Below, one piece after another: positions 6,842 through 16,979 of a stretch of DNA of 17,660 nt. A program made the translations under genes and the position numbers. The notes beneath the pieces are model-generated. The model saw only the letters and a list, made by a program, of their open reading frames with translations, was not told where the DNA came from and did no database searches. This stretch comes from Planctomycetaceae bacterium (lineage in GTDB: Bacteria > Planctomycetota > Planctomycetia > Planctomycetales > Planctomycetaceae). Positions within the stretch are counted from its first letter, which is position 1. The number at the start of each line of letters is the position of its first letter. The DNA lies in assembly GCA_003445035.1 (NCBI GenBank), contig DLVV01000220.1, positions 13,234-30,893 of the forward strand, written 5' to 3'.

Positions 6842-9214
6842 ATGCGCAACCGGTTTTCTGTTCGTCTTGCCTCGGTGGCCTCCTGTTTCATCCTCGGCCT
6901 GCTTGGGGTTCAGCCATCAGCCTGTTTCGCCCAGGCGTTCGTCCATCGGGTGGAGCCGGCATCGGTGACCCGTGGCCAGGAAACTCGCGTGGTTCTTCAC
7001 GGCAGTCGCCTGGAACTGGCCACGGCGCTGTGGATCTCGGTTCCCGAGGGCCGCGTGACGGCGACCCGGGTTGGAGAGAGCACCTCCGATCGTGCGGTTT
7101 TCGATATCAAGGTTCCGGCAAGCCTGCCGCTGGGGTTCTATGGCCTGCGGCTGGCCACCCAGATCGGCCTGTCGAATGCTCACATCTTTCTGGTCGACGA
7201 GATTGCGACGGTGCCCGAGGAGGAGATGGCGGTGCCCAAGGGGGTTTCGCCGATGCGGGCACCCCAGGTGGTCGAGTTGCCGATAGCAATCGCCGGGACG
7301 ATTCTCGCCGAGGACGTGGACCTGTTTGCGTTCGATGCTGAGGTCGGCCAGGAGGTGACTTTCGAGGTCGTCGGCAGTCGCCTGGGCAAGGGGCTTGATC
7401 CCCTGGTCACGATCCGTGACGCCGGGGGACAGGTGATCGTTCAGAGAGACAACGATGTCGGGTTGTTCTACGACCTGCGATTCGCTCAAAAGTTCGTCGA
7501 TGCGGGGCGATACACGGTCGAGGTCCGGGATTCGCGGTTCCGTGGTTCCGACCACTGGGGTTACGTTCTGCGAATGGGGCGATTCCCCCAGGCTCGCGTG
7601 GCGGTGCCGGCGACGGTACCCGCGGGCAAGGCGACCACGCTGACGTTTCCGCAACTTGGTGCGTTGGCCAAGCCCGAAGCCGGCCGGGTGATTCCCTCGG
7701 GAGTGATCGACGGACGGATGCTGTTTGCCCTGAAACGTCCCGGCGACGATCTCTCGGCCTGGCTCCCTCTGAGGATCAGCCCGGTCGAGACCGTCATCGA
7801 GGCCGAACCCAACGACGCGACCAAGCAGGCCAACGTGGCGAAGATTCCCGGTGCCCTGCACGGGGTGATCGGCAAGCCGGGTGACGTGGATCACTTTCGG
7901 GTGAGCCTGAAGAAGGGACAGCTGTACCAGGTGCAGGTCGAGACGCACACGATCGGTTCGCCGGCCGACATCGAACTGATCCTGCTCGATCCGGCCGGCA
8001 AGGAAGTCACCCGCGCCGACGATTCGGGACTCGAGGAGGCCCGCATGAACGTCTCGCCGCCGGCTGACGGTGAGTACATCCTGGTGGTGAAAGAACTGGT
8101 CAACTGGGGAGGTCCCGAGTTCGCCTACGCGATCCGCTTCGCTCCCCGCGCCCCCGGCCTGACATTCTCCTCGGGCATCACCCGCGTGGCCCTGCCCCTG
8201 GGCACCCGCCAGCCTTTGCCGCTGTCGCTGAACCAGGTCGCCCTGTCCGGCGATGTGGCGTTTCGGCTGAAGGGGGCCCCCAAGGGGATCACGATGAAGA
8301 TCAACCAGGTGAAGCAGGGGACTCGCGAGATCGACAATTACCTGCTCTGCGATTCGTCGACAAAGCCGGGAGTTTACACGATCCAGGTCGAGGCGGTTTC
8401 GAAGGCCAATGCGAAGGTCACCGCCCTGGCATCCACTCGGCCCCTGATCGACCGCCGCCCGGTCGGCCGTGGACCTCATGGTGAGCCGTTTGAACTCCGT
8501 GAGGACCAGCGACGGTTGCCTCCGACGCTCACCGAACGGATCGCCGTGGTGGTGTTGCCGACATCGCCGTTCGACTTCGAACTGGCCAGTCCCCTGGTGA
8601 CATTGCCTCGTTACCAGACGGCCAAGGTGAACGTGAAGACAACCCGCATTGCCGGTTTCGAGAGTCCGATCCGGTTCGTTGCCCGGGGAGGAGAACTGGA
8701 CCAGAACAATCTTCGTAAACCCCGTGTGCGATTGCACATCGGTGAGGCGACCGTCGGGAACCCGACGACAACCGGGACACTGGAATCCTACGTCAACACC
8801 TTGACACAACGTCAGCGGGTGATTCTGACCGGAACGACCGTATACCAGGGTCGGGAGTTGTCTCTGACCCGGACATTTGACATCGACATCGTGGTCGCCT
8901 TCCGGCCTGGGCCGGCACAGAAGAAGGTCTCGGTAGCGGCGGGTTCGTCGGTGCGAGTCGCTGTGCGGCCCAACCGGCTGGCTCCTTTCGACGGCCCGGT
9001 GATGCTTTCCCTCGGGCAGGTCAAGGGGCTGGAGCTGCCTGGAACGGTCGTGGTTCCCGAGGGGGCCAAGGAGGTCGAGGTTGAGGTGAAGGCGGCGGCG
9101 GGTCTGAAGCCGGGGACTTACAAGGTGTCGCTTTCGGGGATCGCTCGGGTTGAACGGTTCCAGGAATCGGCCGGTGGCGAGACGCTCGAGGTCGAGGTGA
9201 CCTCGGCGAAGTGA
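6842..9214 (+). CDS. Secreted PPC-domain (pre-peptidase C-terminal-like) protein
   Basis: This 790-aa protein starts at the ATG at 6842. The open frame continues far upstream, but only this Met precedes a signal peptide: basic MRNRFSVR, a hydrophobic core at residues 9-23, and a likely cut after ACFA (30). An IPT/TIG-like beta domain follows (about 33-120; VEPASVTRGQETRVVLHGSRL). Next are two PPC-type beta-sandwich domains. The first spans about 148-243 (DVDLFAFDAEVGQEVTFEV, AGRYTVEVRDSRF). The second spans about 317-433 (EAEPNDATKQA, GDVDHFRVSLKKGQLYQVQV, ADGEYILVVKELV). The C-terminal 350 residues are beta-rich and look like further Ig-like modules. No catalytic domain is seen, so a binding or scaffold role at the cell surface is likely. 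The gene's stop overlaps the start of the DUF1549/1553 gene by one base, a sign of translational coupling. Ribosome-binding signal before the ATG is weak. Confidence 0.85.
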   Translation: MRNRFSVRLASVASCFILGLLGVQPSACFAQAFVHRVEPASVTRGQETRVVLHGSRLELATALWISVPEGRVTATRVGESTSDRAVFDIKVPASLPLGFYGLRLATQIGLSNAHIFLVDEIATVPEEEMAVPKGVSPMRAPQVVELPIAIAGTILAEDVDLFAFDAEVGQEVTFEVVGSRLGKGLDPLVTIRDAGGQVIVQRDNDVGLFYDLRFAQKFVDAGRYTVEVRDSRFRGSDHWGYVLRMGRFPQARVAVPATVPAGKATTLTFPQLGALAKPEAGRVIPSGVIDGRMLFALKRPGDDLSAWLPLRISPVETVIEAEPNDATKQANVAKIPGALHGVIGKPGDVDHFRVSLKKGQLYQVQVETHTIGSPADIELILLDPAGKEVTRADDSGLEEARMNVSPPADGEYILVVKELVNWGGPEFAYAIRFAPRAPGLTFSSGITRVALPLGTRQPLPLSLNQVALSGDVAFRLKGAPKGITMKINQVKQGTREIDNYLLCDSSTKPGVYTIQVEAVSKANAKVTALASTRPLIDRRPVGRGPHGEPFELREDQRRLPPTLTERIAVVVLPTSPFDFELASPLVTLPRYQTAKVNVKTTRIAGFESPIRFVARGGELDQNNLRKPRVRLHIGEATVGNPTTTGTLESYVNTLTQRQRVILTGTTVYQGRELSLTRTFDIDIVVAFRPGPAQKKVSVAAGSSVRVAVRPNRLAPFDGPVMLSLGQVKGLELPGTVVVPEGAKEVEVEVKAAAGLKPGTYKVSLSGIARVERFQESAGGETLEVEVTSAK

Positions 9215-11733
9215 TGACAAAAACACGCAAGATGGACAGCGAGATGATCGAAAAGACTTCGAAACGTGGGTGGCCGGTCCCGGTGGGGACGTTGCTGCTT
9301 CTGCTGTTGGTCGGCACGCCGCCGTGCGTTGCCGCCGATGAACCGGCGGTGGAAAAACCGGCCGTGCCGAAAACGATCGTGGTGCGACCGGCGGAGGTCG
9401 ACCTGGTCGGCCGTCGCAGGGTTGCCCGTCTGTCGGTCCTGGGCCGGGGGGATGGTGGGCGAGTCACGGATCTCTCGCGGGTTGCGGAGTACAAGATCGA
9501 GAATCCCGGCGTGGTGGCGGTCACCGCCGACGGCCGTCTGTCGGCCGTGGCCGACGGTCAGAGCCGTGTGACGGTCGCCTTCGGTGGCCAGTCACAGACG
9601 ATCACCGTCCGCGTCAAGGACTTCGGGGTGCCCGATCCGGTGGACTTCCACTCGGAGGTGATTGCCGCTCTGTCCCGTGGCGGTTGCAACCAGGGTGCTT
9701 GTCACGGGTCGCCCCAGGGGAAGAACGGGTTCCGGTTGAGCCTGCGGGGCTACAAGCCCGACCTGGATCGGATGACATTGACCCGCGAGATCTTTGGACG
9801 CCGGACGAGTCCCCAGAATCCCGACGCCAGCCTGATTTTGGCCAAGGCCGCCAACCGGGTGCCGCACGTGGGTGGACGGCGGTTCCGTGGCACCGAGCCC
9901 GCCTACTCTGTTCTCAGGCAGTGGATCTTCGAGGGGACGCACGTCAGCGAGACCCCCGAGGGCGTGGTGAAGATGGAGGTGTTGCCCGGTCAACAGACCC
10001 TGCACACCTCCAGCCCCCGGCTGCAACTGGTTGCCCGGGCGCATTTTGCCGATGGGTCGATCCGGGACGTGACGCACCTGGCGGTTTTCACCACCAGCGA
10101 CATCGATGCGTCGTCGGTCAGCGATGACGGGTTGGTGACGTTTCACGGGACGGCCGAGGTGGCCGTGCTGGTTCGGTATCTCAAGCAGATGGTCAGCGTC
10201 CGCCTGGCCTACGTCCGCGCCGATTCGGGTTTCGTGGCGGACAAGCGAGCCGAGGAGAACGCGATCGACCGGTTGGTGTTCGCCAAGCACCGGCAGCTGC
10301 AGCTGAAGGCCTCGCCGGTCGCCACCGATGGCACCTATCTTCGCCGAGTCTACCTCGACCTGCTGGGCGTTTTGCCGTCACCGGAGGCAGCCCGAGCGTT
10401 TCTGGATTCGAAGGATCCGAAGAAGCACCAGGTGCTGGTTGACGGGCTGTTGAAGCGATCCGAGTTCGCCGAGTTCTGGGCCATGAAATGGCTCGACGTG
10501 ATGCGGGGCAACCGCGAGTCGATCACCGAACGGGGTGTCCACAAGCTGCACCGTCACCTGGTGCGTCACTTTGCCCAGGACGGTTCGTTCGGCGAGTTGG
10601 CCCGACAGATCCTGACCAGCCGAGGGAATACGATCGAGAATCCCACGGCGAGTTTCTTCCGAATCGCCCGGACTCCCGAGGACGCTGCCGAGTCGACGGC
10701 TCAGCTATTCCTCGGCGTACGTATTCAATGTGCCAAGTGCCACAATCATCCCTTTGAGGCGATCACCCAGAACGACTATTACGGCCTGGCCGCCTACTTC
10801 GCCCGCGTGAAGCTCAAGGGCCGCGTCTTCGGGCTCGACCGTGAAATCGTCTACGTTGGCCGCGCGGGCGAGGTCAAGCACGCCGAGTCGGGCGAGGTGA
10901 TGAAGCCGACCGCTTTCGGCAAGGTCGCCCGTGACGTTGCCGTCGGCCAGGATGTCCGTCCACAGTTGGCCGACTGGCTGGTGAAGAGCGAAAACCGCTG
11001 GTTCGCCCGGTCGACGGTCAACCGCATCTGGGCTCACATTTTCGGCCTGGGCATCGTCGAGCCGGTCGATGACTTCCGCGAGAGCAACCCACCGTCGAAT
11101 CCCGAGTTGCTCAATGAGTTGGCCAGGCAATTTGCTGAAGGCGATTACCGGTTCAAGCCGGTGATTCGTTCGATCGTCACCTCGCAGGCCTACCGCCTGG
11201 GAGCTCGCCCGGTCGTCCAGTCTCCGCATTCGGCCGCTCCCGCCCGCTACGTCACCTCGGCGGTCGTCAAGATGCTGTCCGCCGAACAGATTCTTGACGC
11301 GATCTCCCAGGCGACCGGGGTTCCCGAGAAGTACAAGGGATACCCGCTGGGGACCCGGGCGACGCAATTGGCCGAGGGGGCGGTGGACCACAATTTCCTC
11401 AAGGCCTTCACCAAGCCGGTCCGCGACGTCCGTTGCGACTGTGCCCGCGAAACCGATCCGACGCTCAACCAGGTCGTACACCTGATCAACAACGCCGGGA
11501 TTCTCGATCGGTTCGACGCCGATTTGAGTCGGCTGGGTCGGATGTTGTCGGCGAAGACACCGACGGCCGAGATCGTGGAAATGCTGTACCTGGCGACGAT
11601 TTCCCGACGGCCGTCACCTGCCGAGCGAAAGCTGGCCCTGGGCCACGTGGCGAGCCTGCCCGACCGGGCCGCGGGGCTGCGTGATGTCCAGCACGCGCTG
11701 ATCAACTCGAACGAGTTTCTGCTGCGGCACTGA
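9214..11733 (+). CDS. Secreted Ig-like / DUF1549 / DUF1553 protein with haem-type Cys motifs
   Basis: This protein is 839 aa from ATG 9214, which overlaps the previous TGA by one base; GTG 9211 or ATG 9244 are possible alternatives. A hydrophobic export segment (about 24-41) ends in CVAADEP. Residues 53-135 form a BIG2-like Ig domain (VVAVTADGRLSAVADGQSRV). Then comes GGCNQGACHG (156-165), a Cys-x4-Cys-His motif seen in planctomycete relatives. A second beta domain (about 252-335) precedes DUF1549 (about 345-535; YLRRVYLDLLGVLPSPE), with a canonical Cys-x2-Cys-His haem motif at 506-510 (CAKCHNHPF). DUF1553 (about 580-835) contains WFARSTVNRIWAHIFG and ends in INSNEFLLRH. The CxxCH motif suggests a c-type cytochrome-like protein in the envelope. 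No reaction is established for these families. Its partners are the PPC protein upstream and the divergent DUF1501 protein. Confidence 0.9.
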   Translation: MTKTRKMDSEMIEKTSKRGWPVPVGTLLLLLLVGTPPCVAADEPAVEKPAVPKTIVVRPAEVDLVGRRRVARLSVLGRGDGGRVTDLSRVAEYKIENPGVVAVTADGRLSAVADGQSRVTVAFGGQSQTITVRVKDFGVPDPVDFHSEVIAALSRGGCNQGACHGSPQGKNGFRLSLRGYKPDLDRMTLTREIFGRRTSPQNPDASLILAKAANRVPHVGGRRFRGTEPAYSVLRQWIFEGTHVSETPEGVVKMEVLPGQQTLHTSSPRLQLVARAHFADGSIRDVTHLAVFTTSDIDASSVSDDGLVTFHGTAEVAVLVRYLKQMVSVRLAYVRADSGFVADKRAEENAIDRLVFAKHRQLQLKASPVATDGTYLRRVYLDLLGVLPSPEAARAFLDSKDPKKHQVLVDGLLKRSEFAEFWAMKWLDVMRGNRESITERGVHKLHRHLVRHFAQDGSFGELARQILTSRGNTIENPTASFFRIARTPEDAAESTAQLFLGVRIQCAKCHNHPFEAITQNDYYGLAAYFARVKLKGRVFGLDREIVYVGRAGEVKHAESGEVMKPTAFGKVARDVAVGQDVRPQLADWLVKSENRWFARSTVNRIWAHIFGLGIVEPVDDFRESNPPSNPELLNELARQFAEGDYRFKPVIRSIVTSQAYRLGARPVVQSPHSAAPARYVTSAVVKMLSAEQILDAISQATGVPEKYKGYPLGTRATQLAEGAVDHNFLKAFTKPVRDVRCDCARETDPTLNQVVHLINNAGILDRFDADLSRLGRMLSAKTPTAEIVEMLYLATISRRPSPAERKLALGHVASLPDRAAGLRDVQHALINSNEFLLRH

Positions 11734-11739
11734 TGCCGT

Positions 11740-11762
11740 CCGGGGCTAGGCCATCACCCCGG
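11740..11762. terminator. Possible hairpin between convergent genes
   Basis: CCGGGG (11740-11745) and CCCCGG (11757-11762) could form a 6-bp GC stem with an 11-nt loop, between the stop at 11733 and the end of the opposing DUF1501 gene; it includes that gene's TAG. There is no U-tract on either side, so intrinsic termination is doubtful. It is the only hairpin in the 12-bp gap. Confidence 0.2.
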
Positions 11763-13182
11763 CAATCACTTCCCCCTCGTTGACGGTTGCCCGTTCGGGT
11801 CGGCCCTGGAGGTGGTAGACCAGTTTCTGATGATCGAGTCCGATGGCGTGCAGGAAGGTCGCGTGCAGGTCGTGCACGTGGGCGGGGGAATCGACGGCGT
11901 GCATGCCGAAGTCATCGGTGGACCCGATCACCTGGCCGCCCCGGACGCCTCCTCCGGCCATCCACATCGTGAAGCCGTAGGGATTGTGGTCGCGGCCGTC
12001 GCCCTTCTCAGACATCGGCGTCCGGCCGAATTCACCGCCCCAGATCACCAGCGTCTCGTCGAGCAGGCCACGTTGCTCGAGGTCGGCCAGTAGCCCGGCG
12101 ACCGGAACGTCGGTTTCCCGGCAGCGGGCGGTGTGGTTTTGTTCGATCTTCGAGTGCGCGTCCCACTTGCTTCCGGACCCGGAGTAGAGCTGGATGAAGC
12201 GGACGCCGCGTTCGACCAGCCGCCTGGCCATCAGGCAGTTGCGTCCGAAGGGAGCGGTGGTCTTGTCGTCGAGTCCGTAAAGCGACCGCGTGGCGGCGGT
12301 TTCCTGGGCGATGTCGACGGCCTCCGGGGCATGCGACTGCATGCGGAAGGCCAGTTCGTAGGCGGCGATCCGGGCCTCGAGCTCGTCATCGCCCCTGCGG
12401 GCAGCGAGGTGTCGACGGTTGAGTCGCGAGAGGAAGTCGAGCTTGCCGCGTTGCCGTCGCGGACCGATCGACTTGGGCGGGGCCAGGTGCAGGATCGGCG
12501 TGCCGTCTTGCCGAAAACGGGTTCCCTGGAAGGTGGCGGGCATGAACCCGGTTCCCCACACGCGGGTCCCTCCGGGAGGTTCGCGATCGTTGTCCAGCAG
12601 GACGACGAATCCCGGCAGGTTCCGGCTGGCCGAGCCCAGGCCATAGGCCACCCAGGCTCCGAGACTGGGTCGACCGGCGAGAATGCTGCCGGTGTTCATC
12701 TGGCAGACGCTGCCGACATGGTTGAGCCCGTCGGCGCGGCACGAGCGGATGACACAGAGCTTGTCGGCGTGTCGGCCGACGTTGGGATACCAGTCGGAGA
12801 CCGGCAGGCCGCTCTCCCCGTAGCGTTGCCACCTGCGACGGGTCGGCAACAGGGGATTCTCCGAGACGCCCATCGGCGTGATGACCCGTTCGATCGACTC
12901 GGGCAGTGATTTCCCGGCCAGCCGGTTGACCTCGGGCTTGGGATCGAACGTATCGATGTGGCTGGGTCCACCGTCCATGAACAGGAAGATCACGCTGCGG
13001 GCCGGAGTCCGGTTGTGCCCCGATCGTGCGACCATCGATTCGGCGGCACCGCTTTCGGAAGCCATCAACGCCCCCAGGGCCAGCCCACCGAAGCCGGCCC
13101 CGGAACGCAGCAGGAAGTCCCGTCGCGAGTTCGTCGACTCGTGGTGAGGAGGGGGCGGGGGTGTGTTGGGGGTTGGGCGCAT
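11746..13182 (-). CDS. DUF1501 protein, Tat-exported (second copy)
   Basis: This protein is 478 aa from ATG 13182, which is 5 bp after the stop of the DUF1549/1553 gene; an in-frame TTG at 13191 would overlap that stop. The N-terminus is proline-rich and then carries a twin-arginine signal, NSRRDFLLRSGAGFGG (18-33), with a small-residue hydrophobic stretch ending near SGAAES. The family motif FLFMDGGPSHIDTFDPKP (66-83) is followed by SCRADGLNHVGS, LARWLV-type helices, a GGEFGRTPMSEKGDGRDHNP stretch and TMWMAGGGVRGGQVIGSTDD. These parts are more canonical than in the other DUF1501 protein of this window, to which it is clearly homologous but divergent. It is expected to be exported folded. Gene order DUF1549/1553 then DUF1501 is the classic planctomycete pair. 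Family call secure, function unknown. Confidence 0.93.
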   Translation of the reverse strand: MRPTPNTPPPPPHHESTNSRRDFLLRSGAGFGGLALGALMASESGAAESMVARSGHNRTPARSVIFLFMDGGPSHIDTFDPKPEVNRLAGKSLPESIERVITPMGVSENPLLPTRRRWQRYGESGLPVSDWYPNVGRHADKLCVIRSCRADGLNHVGSVCQMNTGSILAGRPSLGAWVAYGLGSASRNLPGFVVLLDNDREPPGGTRVWGTGFMPATFQGTRFRQDGTPILHLAPPKSIGPRRQRGKLDFLSRLNRRHLAARRGDDELEARIAAYELAFRMQSHAPEAVDIAQETAATRSLYGLDDKTTAPFGRNCLMARRLVERGVRFIQLYSGSGSKWDAHSKIEQNHTARCRETDVPVAGLLADLEQRGLLDETLVIWGGEFGRTPMSEKGDGRDHNPYGFTMWMAGGGVRGGQVIGSTDDFGMHAVDSPAHVHDLHATFLHAIGLDHQKLVYHLQGRPERATVNEGEVIAGVMA

Positions 13183-13187
13183 CGTGG

Positions 13188-15416
<2,229 letters not shown>

Positions 15417-15435
15417 TTGGGGTGAAAGAGGTGTG

Positions 15436-15455
15436 GCAATGTCGTTGAGCATTGC
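15436..15455. repeat. Inverted repeat in the DUF1549/1553 leader
   Basis: GCAATG (15436-15441) and CATTGC (15450-15455) are perfect 6-bp arms around 8 bp. The repeat sits 20-40 nt upstream of the chosen ATG at 15416, inside the predicted leftward leader. It could be an operator or an RNA hairpin. Short, so chance is possible. Confidence 0.25.
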
Positions 15456-15485
15456 AGGTGGTGGCAAAGGCCGGGGTGGGGCGTG

Positions 15486-15513
15486 TTGCAAGAGAACGAG
15501 CGGTCATTATACT
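15486..15513 (+). promoter_or_regulatory. Predicted promoter for the TPR/alpha-CTD gene
   Basis: TTGCAA (15486-15491, 4 of 6) and TATACT (15508-15513, 5 of 6) are separated by 16 bp. The predicted start near 15520 gives a leader of about 76 nt to GTG 15596. The -10 lies in the only clearly AT-rich patch of this intergenic region. Confidence 0.45.
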
Positions 15514-15535
15514 GGCGGGATGCGGCCGGTGGCAC
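15506..15535 (-). promoter_or_regulatory. Predicted promoter for the second DUF1549/1553-DUF1501 operon
   Basis: Minus-strand TATAAT (15511-15506) is a perfect -10 consensus. A 4-of-6 -35, GTGCCA (15535-15530), sits 18 bp upstream. The -10 overlaps the -10 of the rightward promoter by four base pairs. Predicted start near 15500, leader about 84 nt. The -35 and spacing are weaker than the -10. Confidence 0.35.
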
Positions 15536-15539
15536 CGCG

Positions 15540-15592
15540 CTCGATGTGGAATCCTCGCCCCGGCCCTCCGCCGACTCGATGTGGGAGTCTCG
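15540..15592 (+). repeat. Near-direct repeat in the TPR/alpha-CTD leader
   Basis: An 18-nt unit beginning CTCGATGTGG occurs at 15540-15557 and 15575-15592 with 15 of 18 positions identical and a 35-bp period. The second copy carries the GGGAG (15583-15587) that acts as Shine-Dalgarno for GTG 15596. It may be a small duplication or a chance similarity. Confidence 0.3.
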
Positions 15593-15595
15593 ACC

Positions 15596-16912
15596 GTGAA
15601 ATTGGCTGAACCGATTGATGTTCGTGGTTTGTTGCGGACAAGTCCGTCGTTTGGGATCGACGAGGTGCGGACACTGTGTGAGGTGGTTGCTGGTCCGCAG
15701 ATCACCGAGGTCCGCCAGGAAGTCGACGTGTTGGTGGAGGAATCCGGCGGACAGGGTTCGATGGGGGTTCGCGCCGGTGTCGGCCTCTACCTGCTGGGTC
15801 GGCATGCCGAAGCCCACGAGCTGCTGGGGGCGGTCATTGACGACGGTGTCGGCGTGTTTTACGACGCCTGTTCCCTGGAGTCACTGGGAGACAATGCGGC
15901 TGCCGGTGAGCGGTTTCAGCAGGCCGCCGGGGCTGGTTACGACGAGGTCGAGTGTTCCCTGCGACGGGTCGGTACGATCCGCCGCGATGGCCGGCTCGCC
16001 GATGCCGAAGAAGCCTTGAAGAACGCGCCGTCTGGTTCAACCTCCCGTGCCGAGTACTCCTACCAGATGGGCTGCATCCTGACCGAACAGTGCAACACCG
16101 CGGCGGCGGTCGAGTCGTTCGAGCGGGCGATCGACATGGACCCTCACCACAGCCGGTCCCTGTTCAACCTCGCCCTGGAGAACGCTCGTCACGGCAACGA
16201 CGACGAAGCCATCAGGCTCTACGAACAATCGCTCTCGCGTCCTCCCCAGTTTCTTGGCGCCCTGCTGAACCTCGGGCTGCTCTACGAGGACAGTGAGAAC
16301 TATCCCGCCGCCGAGTTCTGTTTCCGGCGGGTGCTGACGACCGATCCCAACCATTCCCAGGCCCGGCTGTACCTCAAGGACATCGAGGCCACCTCCGACA
16401 TGTACTACGACGAGGACCTCGCGAAGGAGGAACTCCGGATACAGCAGTTGCTGAGCCGTCCGGTGACCGATTTCGAGTTGACCGTCCGCAGCCGGAACTG
16501 CCTGGATGGCATCGGTGTCAAGTCGCTGGGCGACCTGACCCAGGTCACCGAGATGGAACTGCTCTCGGGAAAGAACTTTGGCGAGACATCGCTGGTGGAG
16601 ATCCGCGAGTTGCTGACGATGCACGGGCTGGCCATCGGCCAGAACATCAACAAGGAGCAGGAGCTCGAACCGGCGTTTGCTCCTTCGGACCTGTCTCCCG
16701 AGGAACGGGCAATTATCGAGAAGCCTGTTGCGGACCTGAACCTCTCGGTGCGGGCACGCAAGTGCATGGCCCGACTGGGGATCACCCAGATGGGCGAGCT
16801 GATCCGGCGGACACCCGACGAACTGCTCTCGAGCAAGAACTTCGGTGTCACCTCGCTCAACGAGATCCGTGGCAAGCTCGACGAACTCGATCTCAAACTC
16901 CGCAATGATTAG
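15596..16912 (+). CDS. TPR protein with two RNA polymerase alpha-CTD-like domains
   Basis: The protein is 438 aa. GTG 15596 is chosen because GGGAG lies 8 nt upstream and the sequence from here (KLAEPIDVRGLL) looks like a true N-terminus; the open frame before it crosses the promoter. Residues 55-265 form TPR-type helical pairs, clearest at 153-185 (YQMGCILTEQCNTAAAVESF), 187-215 (NLALENARHGNDDEAIRLYE) and 220-260 (ALLNLGLLYEDSENYPAAEF). Two helix-hairpin-helix domains like the alpha-subunit C-terminal domain of RNA polymerase follow: 289-348 (RPVTDFELTVRSRNCLDGIG) and 377-436 (KPVADLNLSVRARKCMARLG). Counterparts of the E. coli DNA-contact residues Arg265 (298 and 386), Gly296 (329, 417), Ser299 (332, 420) and Glu302 (335, 423) are kept. 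Asn268 is kept only in the first, and Lys298 is Thr in both. No sigma-, alpha-NTD- or catalytic domain is present. It may bind DNA or transcription partners; the actual role is unknown. Confidence 0.88.
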   Translation: MKLAEPIDVRGLLRTSPSFGIDEVRTLCEVVAGPQITEVRQEVDVLVEESGGQGSMGVRAGVGLYLLGRHAEAHELLGAVIDDGVGVFYDACSLESLGDNAAAGERFQQAAGAGYDEVECSLRRVGTIRRDGRLADAEEALKNAPSGSTSRAEYSYQMGCILTEQCNTAAAVESFERAIDMDPHHSRSLFNLALENARHGNDDEAIRLYEQSLSRPPQFLGALLNLGLLYEDSENYPAAEFCFRRVLTTDPNHSQARLYLKDIEATSDMYYDEDLAKEELRIQQLLSRPVTDFELTVRSRNCLDGIGVKSLGDLTQVTEMELLSGKNFGETSLVEIRELLTMHGLAIGQNINKEQELEPAFAPSDLSPEERAIIEKPVADLNLSVRARKCMARLGITQMGELIRRTPDELLSSKNFGVTSLNEIRGKLDELDLKLRND

Positions 16913-16949
16913 CGGGTTGTCTCGGCTGTTTTGCCTCCGGTTCCAAGTC

Positions 16950-16979
16950 TTGTGCCATTCACCCGCGGATGGATAGACT
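16950..16979 (+). promoter_or_regulatory. Possible promoter of tRNA-Gln
   Basis: TTGTGC (16950-16955) and TAGACT (16974-16979, 4 of 6) are separated by 18 bp. The predicted start near 16986 is about 10 nt before the mature tRNA. Modest matches, but the placement is right for a tRNA gene. No intrinsic terminator is seen between the TPR/alpha-CTD stop at 16912 and here. Confidence 0.3.

Noticed and set aside
6917..9226. 769-codon minus-strand open frame over the PPC gene
   Set aside because: Antisense to a gene with a clear signal peptide and PPC domains; the translation is rich in Arg, Gln, His and Pro and shows no family motif.
15452..15595. 48-codon upstream extension of the TPR/alpha-CTD frame
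   Set aside because: It crosses the predicted promoter, and GTG 15596 has a well-spaced Shine-Dalgarno.
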